Shown here piece after piece: positions 14,545 through 20,623 of a DNA stretch of 34,066 nt (position 1 is its first letter; every line of letters starts with the position of its first letter). The notes beneath the pieces were generated by a model. That model did no database searches. It had not been told where the DNA came from and was given only the letters and a program-made list of their open reading frames with translations. The position numbers and the translations under genes are program-made. The stretch spans positions 1-34,066 of IMG/VR virus record IMGVR_UViG_3300021178_000011, one strand, 5' to 3'. The stretch comes from a virus.

Positions 14545-14717
14545 GCGGTTGCCCCTTCCGCCTGCTGCTGTGGGTGACGTTCGCGGTAGATCCGCTGGGC
14601 TTCGCGGTCATTGCATTTGCGGGAATGGAACTTCTGCCCCTTCACGCGGGGCACAAACATCACGTCGCAATCTCTGGCGGCGCATTTTGTCTTTTCTTTT
14701 CTCGGAGCCTTCGCCAT
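14541..14717 (-). CDS. Zinc-ribbon miniprotein, first gene after promoter
   Basis: A 58-aa product starting MAKAPRKEKTKCAARDC at 14717. Metal ligands are probably C12, C17, H31 and C35 (CAARDC ... KFHSRKC). The ends are Lys/Arg- and Gln-rich. The ATG is only 11 bases downstream of the -10 hexamer, so the mRNA would be nearly leaderless. The longer open frame to 14756 would begin inside the promoter and is rejected. It is probably a DNA- or RNA-binding regulator. Confidence 0.7.
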   Translation of the reverse strand: MAKAPRKEKTKCAARDCDVMFVPRVKGQKFHSRKCNDREAQRIYRERHPQQQAEGATA

Positions 14718-14721
14718 AACG

Positions 14722-14731
14722 TAAGTACTTA
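14722..14731. promoter_or_regulatory. Operator-like palindrome TAAGTACTTA, copy 1
   Basis: A perfect 10-bp palindrome that overlaps the end of the -10 hexamer and the probable transcription start of the minus-strand promoter at 14728-14756. A protein bound here would block RNA polymerase. The flanking bases CGTAAGTACTTA are shared with copy 2. Confidence 0.65.
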
Positions 14732-14756
14732 TAGGCGCGGGCGCGCGGAATGTCAA
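14728..14756 (-). promoter_or_regulatory. Strong sigma70-type promoter
   Basis: On the minus strand, TTGACA (plus positions 14756-14751) and TATAAG (14733-14728) are separated by exactly 17 bases. This is close to the bacterial housekeeping consensus. It should drive the early genes from 14717 downwards. Transcription would begin about 3-5 bases before the ATG at 14717. Confidence 0.8.
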
Positions 14757-14765
14757 CGAAAATCG

Positions 14766-14775
14766 TAAGTACTTA
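14766..14775. promoter_or_regulatory. Operator-like palindrome TAAGTACTTA, copy 2
   Basis: Second perfect copy, 9 bases upstream of the -35 hexamer and 44 bp from copy 1, about four helical turns. A pair of sites in phase on either side of a promoter suggests cooperative or looping repression. A third, weaker match (AAGTACTT) lies at 15059-15066 inside the 40-aa zinc-finger gene and may be chance. Confidence 0.6.
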
Positions 14776-14838
14776 AGGGCGCAGCCGAATAGGTACCGTT
14801 TTGCGCGGCATTTCCACAGGTACGGGGAAATTCACAGA

Positions 14839-14997
14839 CTAGGCGGATTTGGGCAGCGCTTTGCGGTCCATTCGGCGCGGCTTCCGCTTCATGTGGGAGT
14901 CGGCGATGCGGCTCACGCGCTCAATGAATCGGTCGATGCTGCGGAGCCATCCGGGATCGGACAGCATGGTCGGCGGATTGGGGGAGTTTTTCGGCAT
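14839..14997 (-). CDS. Small basic protein
   Basis: A 52-aa product starting MPKNSPNPPTMLSDPG at 14997, then a helix (WLRSIDRFIERVSRIADSHM) and a basic tail (KRKPRRMDRKALPKSA). There is no ribosome site, but palindromes lie 6-24 bases upstream, so it may be expressed from its own promoter there. A longer frame to 15120 crosses those sites and reads poorly. It could bind nucleic acid. Confidence 0.55.
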   Translation of the reverse strand: MPKNSPNPPTMLSDPGWLRSIDRFIERVSRIADSHMKRKPRRMDRKALPKSA

Positions 14998-15002
14998 AGC
15001 AC

Positions 15003-15021
15003 ATACATCTGTATCGTACAG
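15003..15021. promoter_or_regulatory. Overlapping palindromes upstream of the 52-aa gene
   Basis: ATACATCTGTAT (15003-15014, two 5-base arms) overlaps CTGTATCGTACAG (15009-15021, two 5-base arms around TCG). Both lie just before the start at 14997. The CTG...CAG frame recalls SOS boxes, but the spacing (7) is shorter than the E. coli LexA box. An operator is the simplest reading. The promoter itself is not clear. Confidence 0.4.
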
Positions 15022-15052
15022 TGCGCAAGGGCACAATCGGGTAGTTCCTTGA

Positions 15053-15175
15053 TTACGAAAGTACTTGCCCCTTTTTCTTCGCGCATTTCTTTCGGTGGCG
15101 CACCCGTGCCTTTTCTTCATCCTTCACTTTCGCGCCGCAATGAATGCATATAACAACCCGTTGCTTTTTCAACAT
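15053..15175 (-). CDS. 40-aa C2HC zinc-finger protein
   Basis: Starts MLKKQRVVICIHCGAKV at 15175 and ends TAA at 15053. Ligands form C-x2-C-x13-H-x3-C (CIHC ... HRKKC). The protein is very basic, with 12 Lys/Arg after the second Cys. There is no ribosome site at this ATG. The frame is open upstream and in phase with the 55-aa gene at 15287-15454, from which only one TAG separates it. Confidence 0.55.
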   Translation of the reverse strand: MLKKQRVVICIHCGAKVKDEEKARVRHRKKCAKKKGQVLS

Positions 15176-15223
15176 GCTAGAATGCGGAACAGTTCTTCGT
15201 GAATCGATTCGACTTGACGCCCC

Positions 15224-15249
15224 AAGAGCCTCGCTTCGGCGGGGCTCTT
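15224..15249. ncRNA. Stable stem-loop with UUCG tetraloop
   Basis: An 11-bp stem (AAGAGCCTCGC against GCGGGGCTCTT, with one T-G wobble on the plus strand) is closed by a C(TTCG)G tetraloop, one of the most stable RNA loops. On the minus strand the loop reads CGAA, and the wobble pair becomes an A-C mismatch, so the hairpin is better in plus-strand RNA. No U-tract follows. It could be a terminator without U-tract, an RNA stability element or part of a small RNA. No plus-strand gene is near. Confidence 0.45.
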
Positions 15250-15286
15250 CCCTGCCCTGGCTGATCTCCGCGACCTCCTCTCCTCG

Positions 15287-15454
15287 CTAGGATTTGCTTT
15301 CACCTGACACAATCAGATAGGCCGCAATCAAACAGTACACGATCGCACCCTCAAAAATCAGAACCGGCTTAGGCTCTACCAATGCGCAAGCAACAGCAAA
15401 CGTCACAATTAGTGCGCCGAGCATCCCGAGTCCGACTTTGCGGCGAAGCATCAT
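15287..15454 (-). CDS. Small membrane protein, possible amber readthrough
   Basis: A 55-aa product starting at tandem ATGATG (15454), which overlaps the upstream stop. Two hydrophobic helices (GALIVTFAVACALV and AIVYCLIAAYLIVS) are joined by a short EPKPVLIFEG loop. It ends with TAG at 15289-15287. The same frame stays open after the TAG through 37 codons into the zinc-finger frame ending at 15053, so a readthrough product would be a membrane-anchored zinc finger. Ordinary termination is the default view. Confidence 0.55.
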   Translation of the reverse strand: MMLRRKVGLGMLGALIVTFAVACALVEPKPVLIFEGAIVYCLIAAYLIVSGESKS

Positions 15455-15663
15455 TTAGTCCACGCTTCAAACATCTGCTGCTTACCGGCCAGTTCGCCCA
15501 TCTCCATCTCGAGCTCACCAAGCCGGACGACAACGGCCTCGAGCATCAGTGGATCATCGCGCAGATCTTCGGCCAGCAGAATCGAGCGCAGCAGATCCTG
15601 GGCCAAGCGAATCTCTTCGCTGGGTCGGACGGTGGCGTCGACAGTGCGGCGCGCGGTGGCCAT
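15451..15663 (-). CDS. Small helical protein, unknown
   Basis: A 70-aa product starting MATARRTVDATVRPSEE at 15663. It is strongly helical and acidic (IRLAQDLLRSILLAEDLRDDP, LMLEAVVVRLGELEMEMGEL), suggestive of a coiled-coil dimer, and ends KQQMFEAWTK. Its stop overlaps the next start by four bases. No family is recognised. Confidence 0.65.
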   Translation of the reverse strand: MATARRTVDATVRPSEEIRLAQDLLRSILLAEDLRDDPLMLEAVVVRLGELEMEMGELAGKQQMFEAWTK

Positions 15664-15686
15664 GGCGTTCTCACGTGCTCATCTTC

Positions 15687-15773
15687 TCACGGCGGCGGTA
15701 ATTTCCGACCGACCGAAATTCCATACAGCGTTCCAAGCGCCAGCCCGATGAGCAAGGCAAGCAAGCAGATCAC
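15687..15773 (-). CDS. 28-aa membrane peptide
   Basis: GTG start at 15773 with GAGG seven bases upstream, and TGA at 15687. The product is one hydrophobic helix (ICLLALLIGLALGTLYGISVG) with a short RKLPPP tail. It directly follows the 446-aa gene. Such tiny helices are common in phage early regions, but the evidence is only composition and the ribosome site. Confidence 0.4.
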   Translation of the reverse strand: MICLLALLIGLALGTLYGISVGRKLPPP

Positions 15774-15782
15774 TCACGCACC

Positions 15783-17123
15783 TCAGTTCGCCAGCGGTGG
15801 TGCCGTCGGCGGTTGCTGCTCGCCTTCCTGATCTTCGGCGTAGAGCTTTAAGAATGCGCGGATAAATTCAAGCAGGCGCGGCATGTTCCCGGTGGCGGGC
15901 TTCAGTTTCGGGCGAAACTGGAAGAGTTGCACAAGGCCGTTTTCGCCTAGTTTCGCGAGCTGCTCGACAGAGCCGTCGCCCTTTTTTACTTCGGGCCCGT
16001 CGGTGGTGTGGAGATACATCAGCACCGCGTCGGCGGCTTCGTCGGCGGAGATGGGCTGCTGCAGGATCTGGATAATGCGGGTTTCGATGAATTCAATGGA
16101 TGGGGCGCCCATGTTGTTCGCTCCGTTTGAATTGGGTGCTGGTGCGGGTGCGGATGGGGGCAGAACCTGGGGGCGCGGCTGGGGTGGCTGGGCTTGCATC
16201 TGAGGTGGCTGCGGGCTGCGGGCGGCGATCACCGTGTCGCGCTCGGCTTCCGCTTTCATGCGGACTTCGGCGGCGATCTGGGCTCCGTAGCTCAGCACTT
16301 GGGGTAACACGCCTGCGATGGCGGCGACGCCTGAGACTGAGCCACCATTGGACGCCACGGGTGGATTTAGTCCGCGCTCGATCACGGTGCTCATGAAACG
16401 CCCTATCATGCCGCTATCGATGCCGGCGATTCCGGATGGTGCTGGCGCGTCCATGCGGTCGAGCATTTTCTCGAACATCTTCAACTGCATCATCCTGAAA
16501 GCCTGATCCATTTCGGATGGGGGCTGGTTGCTCGGGCCATTCAATCGACTAATGGTTTCCGCGAGCTTTGAATTCAAATCGACCGTGGTGCGCATCGCTT
16601 CGAAGCCGATGGCGGCTTGATTGCGCTCCTGGGTGGTGAGCGCATCGAAGGCGCGGCCGGCGACGGTGGCGGCGGAGGAACCATCGTTGCTCGGAGTCAC
16701 GGTGGCGCCGCCGTTGCCGTTCTGTCCGTCCGCGGAAATCGTAATCGGACGCGCGGGTGCGTTGATCGAAATACTCCCGGCGGTGATGATCTGCGGGCCG
16801 CGCTTCACGAGAATGCGGAAAGTGCCTCCGCCAAAATTGTGCAAGAGGGCAAACTCGAGCTCTTGCTCATCGGCGATCGGTACGCGCTGCCCGTTGGGCA
16901 TCTGCAAGTGGGTTTCACTGCACTTGAAAATGGGAACTTTGGGCGCCGGTTCGGTTCTGTACCCATAAACGATGTGTCGCGACCAATCGTGGGGCGCAAT
17001 TGCGGCCAAATACGGCCAAAGTTCGGGAGTTTTTCCGTTTTCTGGGTCGCTGAGGGGAACTACACGCCTGGTGGTGCGGGTTTCTACGATTTCACCCGGT
17101 GCTGGCTCGGTTGCAGGCTTCAC
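15783..17123 (-). CDS. Leading early-arm protein, unknown, 446 aa
   Basis: First gene of the minus arm, GTG start at 17123. Residues about 30-120 form a compact unit: ELWPYLAAIAPHDWSRHIVYGYR, EQELEFALLHNFGGGTFRILVKRG. The central part (150-330) is helical, with FRMMQLKMFEKMLDRMD and a Gly/Ala-rich segment. A Pro/Gln-rich linker follows (PPQMQAQPPQPRPQVLPP), then a C-terminal helical unit (FIETRIIQILQQPISADEAADAVLMYLHT, PRLLEFIRAFLKLYAED). I recognise no enzyme. Its place beside the putative origin and early promoter would suit a replication initiator or main regulator, but no DNA-binding motif is evident. The N-terminal unit resembles unannotated phage proteins I recall. Confidence 0.8.
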   Translation of the reverse strand: MKPATEPAPGEIVETRTTRRVVPLSDPENGKTPELWPYLAAIAPHDWSRHIVYGYRTEPAPKVPIFKCSETHLQMPNGQRVPIADEQELEFALLHNFGGGTFRILVKRGPQIITAGSISINAPARPITISADGQNGNGGATVTPSNDGSSAATVAGRAFDALTTQERNQAAIGFEAMRTTVDLNSKLAETISRLNGPSNQPPSEMDQAFRMMQLKMFEKMLDRMDAPAPSGIAGIDSGMIGRFMSTVIERGLNPPVASNGGSVSGVAAIAGVLPQVLSYGAQIAAEVRMKAEAERDTVIAARSPQPPQMQAQPPQPRPQVLPPSAPAPAPNSNGANNMGAPSIEFIETRIIQILQQPISADEAADAVLMYLHTTDGPEVKKGDGSVEQLAKLGENGLVQLFQFRPKLKPATGNMPRLLEFIRAFLKLYAEDQEGEQQPPTAPPLAN

Positions 17124-17183
17124 GGCTACCTGTTTTCCGGCTCACCACACGGATGGCGCGCCTATGTTTTGATTGTCGCAAGG

Positions 17184-17212
17184 TTTATAGCAGGTTTTCC
17201 ACAGACACTCAA
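17184..17212 (-). promoter_or_regulatory. Early-arm promoter
   Basis: On the minus strand TTGAGT (plus 17212-17207) and TATAAA (17189-17184) are 17 bases apart, a good sigma70-type promoter. Transcription would start near 17177, giving a leader of about 55 bases before the GTG at 17123. The GGTGTT repeats begin 2 bases upstream of the -35 box. Confidence 0.75.
17195..17203 (+). other. DnaA-box-like sequence
   Basis: TTTTCCACA fits the DnaA consensus TTWTNCACA. It lies within the spacer of the early promoter. A single box is weak evidence on its own; it gains weight from the neighbouring repeats. Confidence 0.4.
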
Positions 17213-17247
17213 TGGTGTTTTCGTGGTGTTGGCTGGTGTGGGTCGGG

Positions 17248-17293
17248 AACACTCGAGTGTTAACACTAGTGTCGGCGCTTGGTGTAACACCAA
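17248..17293. repeat. Cluster of AACACT/AGTGTT palindromes
   Basis: Four half-sites of alternating direction follow one another: AACACT, AGTGTT, AACACT, AGTGT. They make a perfect 14-bp palindrome (17248-17261), an overlapping AGTGTTAACACT (17256-17267) and ACACTAGTGT (17263-17272). A further palindrome, TTGGTGTAACACCAA, lies at 17279-17293. All share the core ACAC(T/C). This looks like multiple binding sites for one dimeric protein, as in iterons or phage operators. Confidence 0.7.
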
Positions 17294-17359
17294 CTTGGTT
17301 GCACTTTCCCCCTGCGGGGTGGGATTCTCGCCTGCGTACTGGGGGAAGTTCAGCTCGGG

Positions 17360-17391
17360 CCCGGTGTTTGCTACACGGATGCAACACCGGG
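17360..17391. repeat. Inverted repeat CCCGGTGTT/AACACCGGG
   Basis: Nine-base arms (17360-17368 and 17383-17391) enclose 14 bases. With one bulged T, two more pairs form, leaving a 9-base loop. It carries the same GGTGTT/AACACC core as the cluster upstream, so it may be a distal binding site. It also lies 63 bases before the first late gene, so it could be a hairpin in that leader. Confidence 0.5.
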
Positions 17392-17454
17392 TCTCCGCAT
17401 TCTCCCCCTGTTCTCCCCTTCTAGTTTGGTTGGTTCGTTGTCCCTGGAGCGCGC

Positions 17455-18354
17455 GTGTCGCCGATTTTCATTGGACCTCAATCGAGCTCGCAGCGGTCTT
17501 CCACTCCCGGTCTCGGCTACCGGGTCCCACTTCTGAACGGAGAGCAAGGCACAGCGCAAACCGTCGCGCTCATGCGCAAACTGGTCGACGAAGCGCTGAA
17601 TGATGCGCAATTCGTACGGCAAGCCATTGAAATCGTGCGCGGCGTGGCCGCTTTTGACGATTTAGGGGAGTTACATGCCCTTTATCGGTGGGTAAAGGGA
17701 CACATCCGGTACACAAAAGACCCCGTTACCAAAGAGAAACTGTACCCACCGCAGGAACTGCTGAAGGTTCGGGCGGGGGACTGTGACGACATCTCGATGC
17801 TGCTGGGGGCGCTCGCGATCGCCATCGGTTATCCGGCACGGCTGATCACGGTTTCGGCGAATGCGCAGAGTCCGGAAGAGTTTTCCCATGTGTACGTGGA
17901 AGCGGAAGCGCCGGCGGGCTCGGGCAACTGGGTGCCGATGGATGCGGCGCGGCTCGATTCCGAATTCGGCGCGGAACCTCCCACTTATTTCCGGAAGCGC
18001 GCCTGGTCTCTCACCGAGGACAGCTACACCGATCTCAGTGGACACAAACGCCGATTCCCGTTTTTGAACGGCTATGTGTCCACTGGGCTCGGGCAGGATG
18101 GCATCGACTGGAGTCAGATTCTTGAGCAGGGACTGACGGAAGTGCCCGCGGTCGTTGCCGCGGCGAAGGGTTTGCCGTCGCGCACCACGAGCCCCTACGG
18201 ATCGTTTCAGACTTCGTACACCCCCGGGTACGGAATTCCGCCGGCAGGCTATGCTTCCCCAATTCCGGGCGGTTTTAGCGCGAGCATGGGCGGGATGATG
18301 CCCCTGCTTCTCATCGGCGGCTTGATTCTTCTGGCTACGCGGGGGCGCTCATGA
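17455..18354 (+). CDS. Transglutaminase-like cysteine protein with C-terminal TM
   Basis: A 299-aa product, first gene of the plus arm, GTG start with GGAG six bases upstream. Residues 70-170 are a transglutaminase-like (papain-fold) core with the full triad: Cys110 in RAGDCDD, His145 in EEFSHVYVEAE and Asp163 in VPMDAARL. The C-terminal region is Gly/Pro/Tyr-rich and ends in a membrane helix (MPLLLIGGLILLATRG). The family includes proteases and cross-linking enzymes. Here a virion-maturation protease, a cross-linker or an entry enzyme attached to a membrane is plausible. It overlaps the next gene by four bases. Confidence 0.85.
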   Translation: MSPIFIGPQSSSQRSSTPGLGYRVPLLNGEQGTAQTVALMRKLVDEALNDAQFVRQAIEIVRGVAAFDDLGELHALYRWVKGHIRYTKDPVTKEKLYPPQELLKVRAGDCDDISMLLGALAIAIGYPARLITVSANAQSPEEFSHVYVEAEAPAGSGNWVPMDAARLDSEFGAEPPTYFRKRAWSLTEDSYTDLSGHKRRFPFLNGYVSTGLGQDGIDWSQILEQGLTEVPAVVAAAKGLPSRTTSPYGSFQTSYTPGYGIPPAGYASPIPGGFSASMGGMMPLLLIGGLILLATRGRS

Positions 18355-19484
18355 GCACCGCCTGTCAAAAAGCGTGGACTGACTTCCTTGAGGAACATCC
18401 GATGTGCGCGCACGATGATCTGGAAAAAGTTCCGCCGGGCATCGCGGGCTACACTGTGGCGCCCTTCAATGCCTGGCCGGGCTGGCGCTACCGGATCCCG
18501 GGCGGGCCGATCGGCGGGCAGTATCACGGCTACATCGCATCGGACGATATCGTCGACGGTGTGGGCTGGCCTGCGGGACACGATGAGATTTACCGCGCAG
18601 TCGATAATCCCGCGGGACTCGGCGGCATGCCATGGCACGGATGGGATGATAACTGGGGCGGAATTCCGCTGAACGAAGGCGAGACGGTTTCCGATTATGT
18701 CTATCGCGGACCGGCGGAGATGCGGCCGCGGCCGAATGCAAGCGGCGGAGTGCACACGGTGCGCGCGGTGCAAACGCGGCGCAGTGCTGGCTATGCCCTC
18801 GCCCCTGGAAATTATCGCGGACTGGGCGCGCTCACCGACAATCCCATCGTACGTGGCCTCTTACCGCACACCGTGATGAGTCCCGGTGGACCGGCTCCTA
18901 TTGATCGCTGGCCGCGGGCATGTCCGGCCTGGGGTTGCGGGCCGGTGTCGTTCCTGCCGGGCTGGGAGAATCCGCCGGCGCCGGTGAATCCACCTGGCGG
19001 GCCCATTCATTCGTGCCCTGAGTTTATGCTGTCGCCGTGTCCGCCGGGGCAAACTCGCAGCAATAGCGGGCCCCCCTGCTATACGGAAAGCGGACCATGC
19101 ACGGGGCCAACGGTTCCTCAGCCTCCTCCGCCCTACTATCCGCAACCGGCTCCGATTACGGCCTCGGGCTGCCCGAGCGGACAATATCGCGACGCGGCCG
19201 GCAACTGCACGGCGGACTGGAGTCACCCGTCGCCGCTGTACCTTCCACCGGATCAGGGCTCCCCGCAACCTTCGCCGACGGTCTCCGCCAACACTTGTCC
19301 CACGGGCTACACGCAAGATCCTTCGACCGGCAATTGCTATCCTCCGGGCGCTGCACCGTCGGGCAGCGGCATCATGGCCTGGCTCGGGGCAAGTACCACC
19401 ATCGGCGGAGTGAATATTCCGAACGCGGCGATTGCCGGCGTAGGCGCACTGATCGCGATGAAGATGTTCGGGGGCCGTCGGTGA
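18351..19484 (+). CDS. Cys/Pro-rich protein with C-terminal TM, probable virion membrane protein
   Basis: A 377-aa product. Residues 1-110 are Trp/Gly/Pro-rich (GWRYRIPGGPIGGQYHGY, MPWHGWDDNWGG). Residues 180-330 contain many Cys, in repeats such as CPPGQTRSNSGPPC, CPSGQYRDAAGNC and CPTGYTQDPSTGNC, which resemble short disulfide-linked or metal-binding loops. Pro-rich spacers separate them. The last 25 residues form a membrane helix (IPNAAIAGVGALIAMKMFGG). The domain outside the membrane probably folds in an oxidising compartment. I infer an envelope or virion membrane protein. Confidence 0.75.
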   Translation: MSTACQKAWTDFLEEHPMCAHDDLEKVPPGIAGYTVAPFNAWPGWRYRIPGGPIGGQYHGYIASDDIVDGVGWPAGHDEIYRAVDNPAGLGGMPWHGWDDNWGGIPLNEGETVSDYVYRGPAEMRPRPNASGGVHTVRAVQTRRSAGYALAPGNYRGLGALTDNPIVRGLLPHTVMSPGGPAPIDRWPRACPAWGCGPVSFLPGWENPPAPVNPPGGPIHSCPEFMLSPCPPGQTRSNSGPPCYTESGPCTGPTVPQPPPPYYPQPAPITASGCPSGQYRDAAGNCTADWSHPSPLYLPPDQGSPQPSPTVSANTCPTGYTQDPSTGNCYPPGAAPSGSGIMAWLGASTTIGGVNIPNAAIAGVGALIAMKMFGGRR

Positions 19485-19651
19485 GCTGGGAGAAGCCCAG
19501 AATCGTTGTGACGTGTGCACTGTGTGGCGGTAAGTTTTCTCTTTTTAATCCGCCTCTCTTCGCTGGCCACTATAACCAACATTCATTTTTTCAGCGTGTT
19601 TGGCGTATGTTGCGCCGGCTGAAACCATGGGTTGAGGACCTAGGAAACTAG
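19481..19651 (+). CDS. 56-aa C2H2 zinc-finger-like protein
   Basis: GTG start overlapping the upstream stop by four bases (GTGA). Ligands form C-x2-C-x14-H-x3-H (CALCGGKF ... GHYNQH), then a basic helix (FQRVWRMLRRLKPW). This is too small for most gene finders, but the motif and coupled start are convincing. Three tandem CTAGGAAA units overlap and follow its stop. Confidence 0.65.
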   Translation: MSWEKPRIVVTCALCGGKFSLFNPPLFAGHYNQHSFFQRVWRMLRRLKPWVEDLGN

Positions 19652-19663
19652 GAAACTAGGAAA
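19640..19663 (+). repeat. Three tandem CTAGGAAA units
   Basis: The 8-base unit CTAGGAAA is repeated three times without change, and the last copy ends three bases before the ATG at 19667. Each unit carries AGGA, so the array offers three successive ribosome-binding cores. The last one has suitable spacing. The number of units could vary by slippage and tune translation of the 316-aa protein. Confidence 0.7.
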
Positions 19664-19666
19664 AGC

Positions 19667-20617
19667 ATGAGCACCGTCGCCGCACCTTCGGTTCCGCTCT
19701 ACGACATGGGGGCACTGACTCTGCGCGTTCGTCCGCGGGCGACGCAAGCGGTGCGCGAACCTGCGTACCCGCTCTATGACGGCTGGGGATTGCACGGCCT
19801 GGGCGCGAAGGCGGTTTCGCCGGGGACGATCGGGCCCTGGACGATCATCGGTCCGGCCACGGTTTGCAAAGGCGGTGGCACCGCTTGTTCGGCCGCGGCG
19901 TCGGCGGCGCAGGGTGCGGCGCAAGGTTTCGCCTTTGGCGGACCGATCGGCGCAGGCATCGGGGCAATCGCGGGCGCAATCGCTGGCATCTGGGCCTCGC
20001 ATGCGGCGCGGGTCAAGGGCGCGAAAACAGAAAACAAAGTCGTGGAGTCGGCGCTGCAGGCGTGGGATTCAGCCATGCAGGCGATTTTCCAAGCGGCTAA
20101 TTCTTCGGACCCATCGGTGAACATCAGCGGCTCGCAGGCGGCGAGCTTAGTGCAGCAGGTGTACCAGACCTGGTGGCAGAGTGTGTGTCCTTACACGAAA
20201 GGGCCGGGCGCGGCGGATACATCCGGATGCGGCACAAACTGCGGACAAGGATTGAATCCGGCGGGGCCGTGCGTCGGCGAGCCGTACGGGCACAAGTGCG
20301 ACAGATCCTGCACGGCATCATGTTGTGTCGGTTGTCAAGATCTCTACCCGTCGATGCTGCAGGCGGTGAACGTGCTGAACTCGCCGACAGGCGGCACGGT
20401 GCAAGTATGCGCCGTTGCAGGGTCGAGTTACGGAGTTTCTTCGCGCGGCGGATATTCGCTCACGTATACACCGCCAACGATTGCCGGCTCGGTGGCCGGT
20501 GCGGCTTCGGGGTTGCTTTCTGATTTGACCGGCGGGTTAACTGCAGGCGGGAGTGGCGGCGGCTCGTTGCTACTTCCGCTAGCACTCGTGGCGGGTTTGT
20601 TTTTTCTGATGAGGTGA
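19667..20617 (+). CDS. Cys-rich multi-TM protein, probable virion membrane protein
   Basis: A 316-aa product. The N-terminal 60 residues are Pro/Arg-rich. Residues 70-110 form a Gly/Ala-packed membrane hairpin (AAQGFAFGGPIGAGIGAIAGAIAGIW). A helical segment follows, then a Cys-rich part (CGTNCGQGLNPAGPC, CDRSCTASCCVGC). The C-terminus is Ser/Gly-rich and ends in a membrane helix (LLLPLALVAGLFFLMR). The LPLYDGWGLHGLG motif near the N-terminus is echoed in the next gene (WKLHGLGQ), which suggests a shared ancestry or contact. A membrane-associated structural role is inferred. Confidence 0.75.
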   Translation: MSTVAAPSVPLYDMGALTLRVRPRATQAVREPAYPLYDGWGLHGLGAKAVSPGTIGPWTIIGPATVCKGGGTACSAAASAAQGAAQGFAFGGPIGAGIGAIAGAIAGIWASHAARVKGAKTENKVVESALQAWDSAMQAIFQAANSSDPSVNISGSQAASLVQQVYQTWWQSVCPYTKGPGAADTSGCGTNCGQGLNPAGPCVGEPYGHKCDRSCTASCCVGCQDLYPSMLQAVNVLNSPTGGTVQVCAVAGSSYGVSSRGGYSLTYTPPTIAGSVAGAASGLLSDLTGGLTAGGSGGGSLLLPLALVAGLFFLMR

Positions 20618-20623
20618 ACGGCT

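Larger units (their letters stand above)
17124..17454. promoter_or_regulatory. Divergent control region and candidate replication origin
   Basis: The only gene-free stretch over 300 bases. It separates the two arms. It holds, in order, the early promoter (17184-17212), a DnaA-box-like TTTTCCACA (17195-17203), several GGTGTT repeats (17214-17238), a run of AACACT/AGTGTT palindromes (17248-17293) and a stem-forming inverted repeat (17360-17391). The dense repeats, the DnaA-type site and the position at the divergence are what one expects of an origin or a master operator. Open frames here (for example minus 17142-17387) have no coding character. Confidence 0.6.

Noticed and set aside
15059-15066. 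Third AAGTACTT operator
   Set aside because: Only the 8-base core matches, and it lies inside the last codons of the zinc-finger frame with no promoter beside it.
17290-17454. Plus-strand promoter for the late arm
   Set aside because: TTGCAC and TTGGTT occur, but no acceptable -10 box lies at 16-18 bases; the late promoter may need an activator or another sigma factor.
16617-17603. 328-aa plus-strand frame
   Set aside because: Antisense to the 446-aa gene and crosses the divergent control region; composition is that of a shadow frame.
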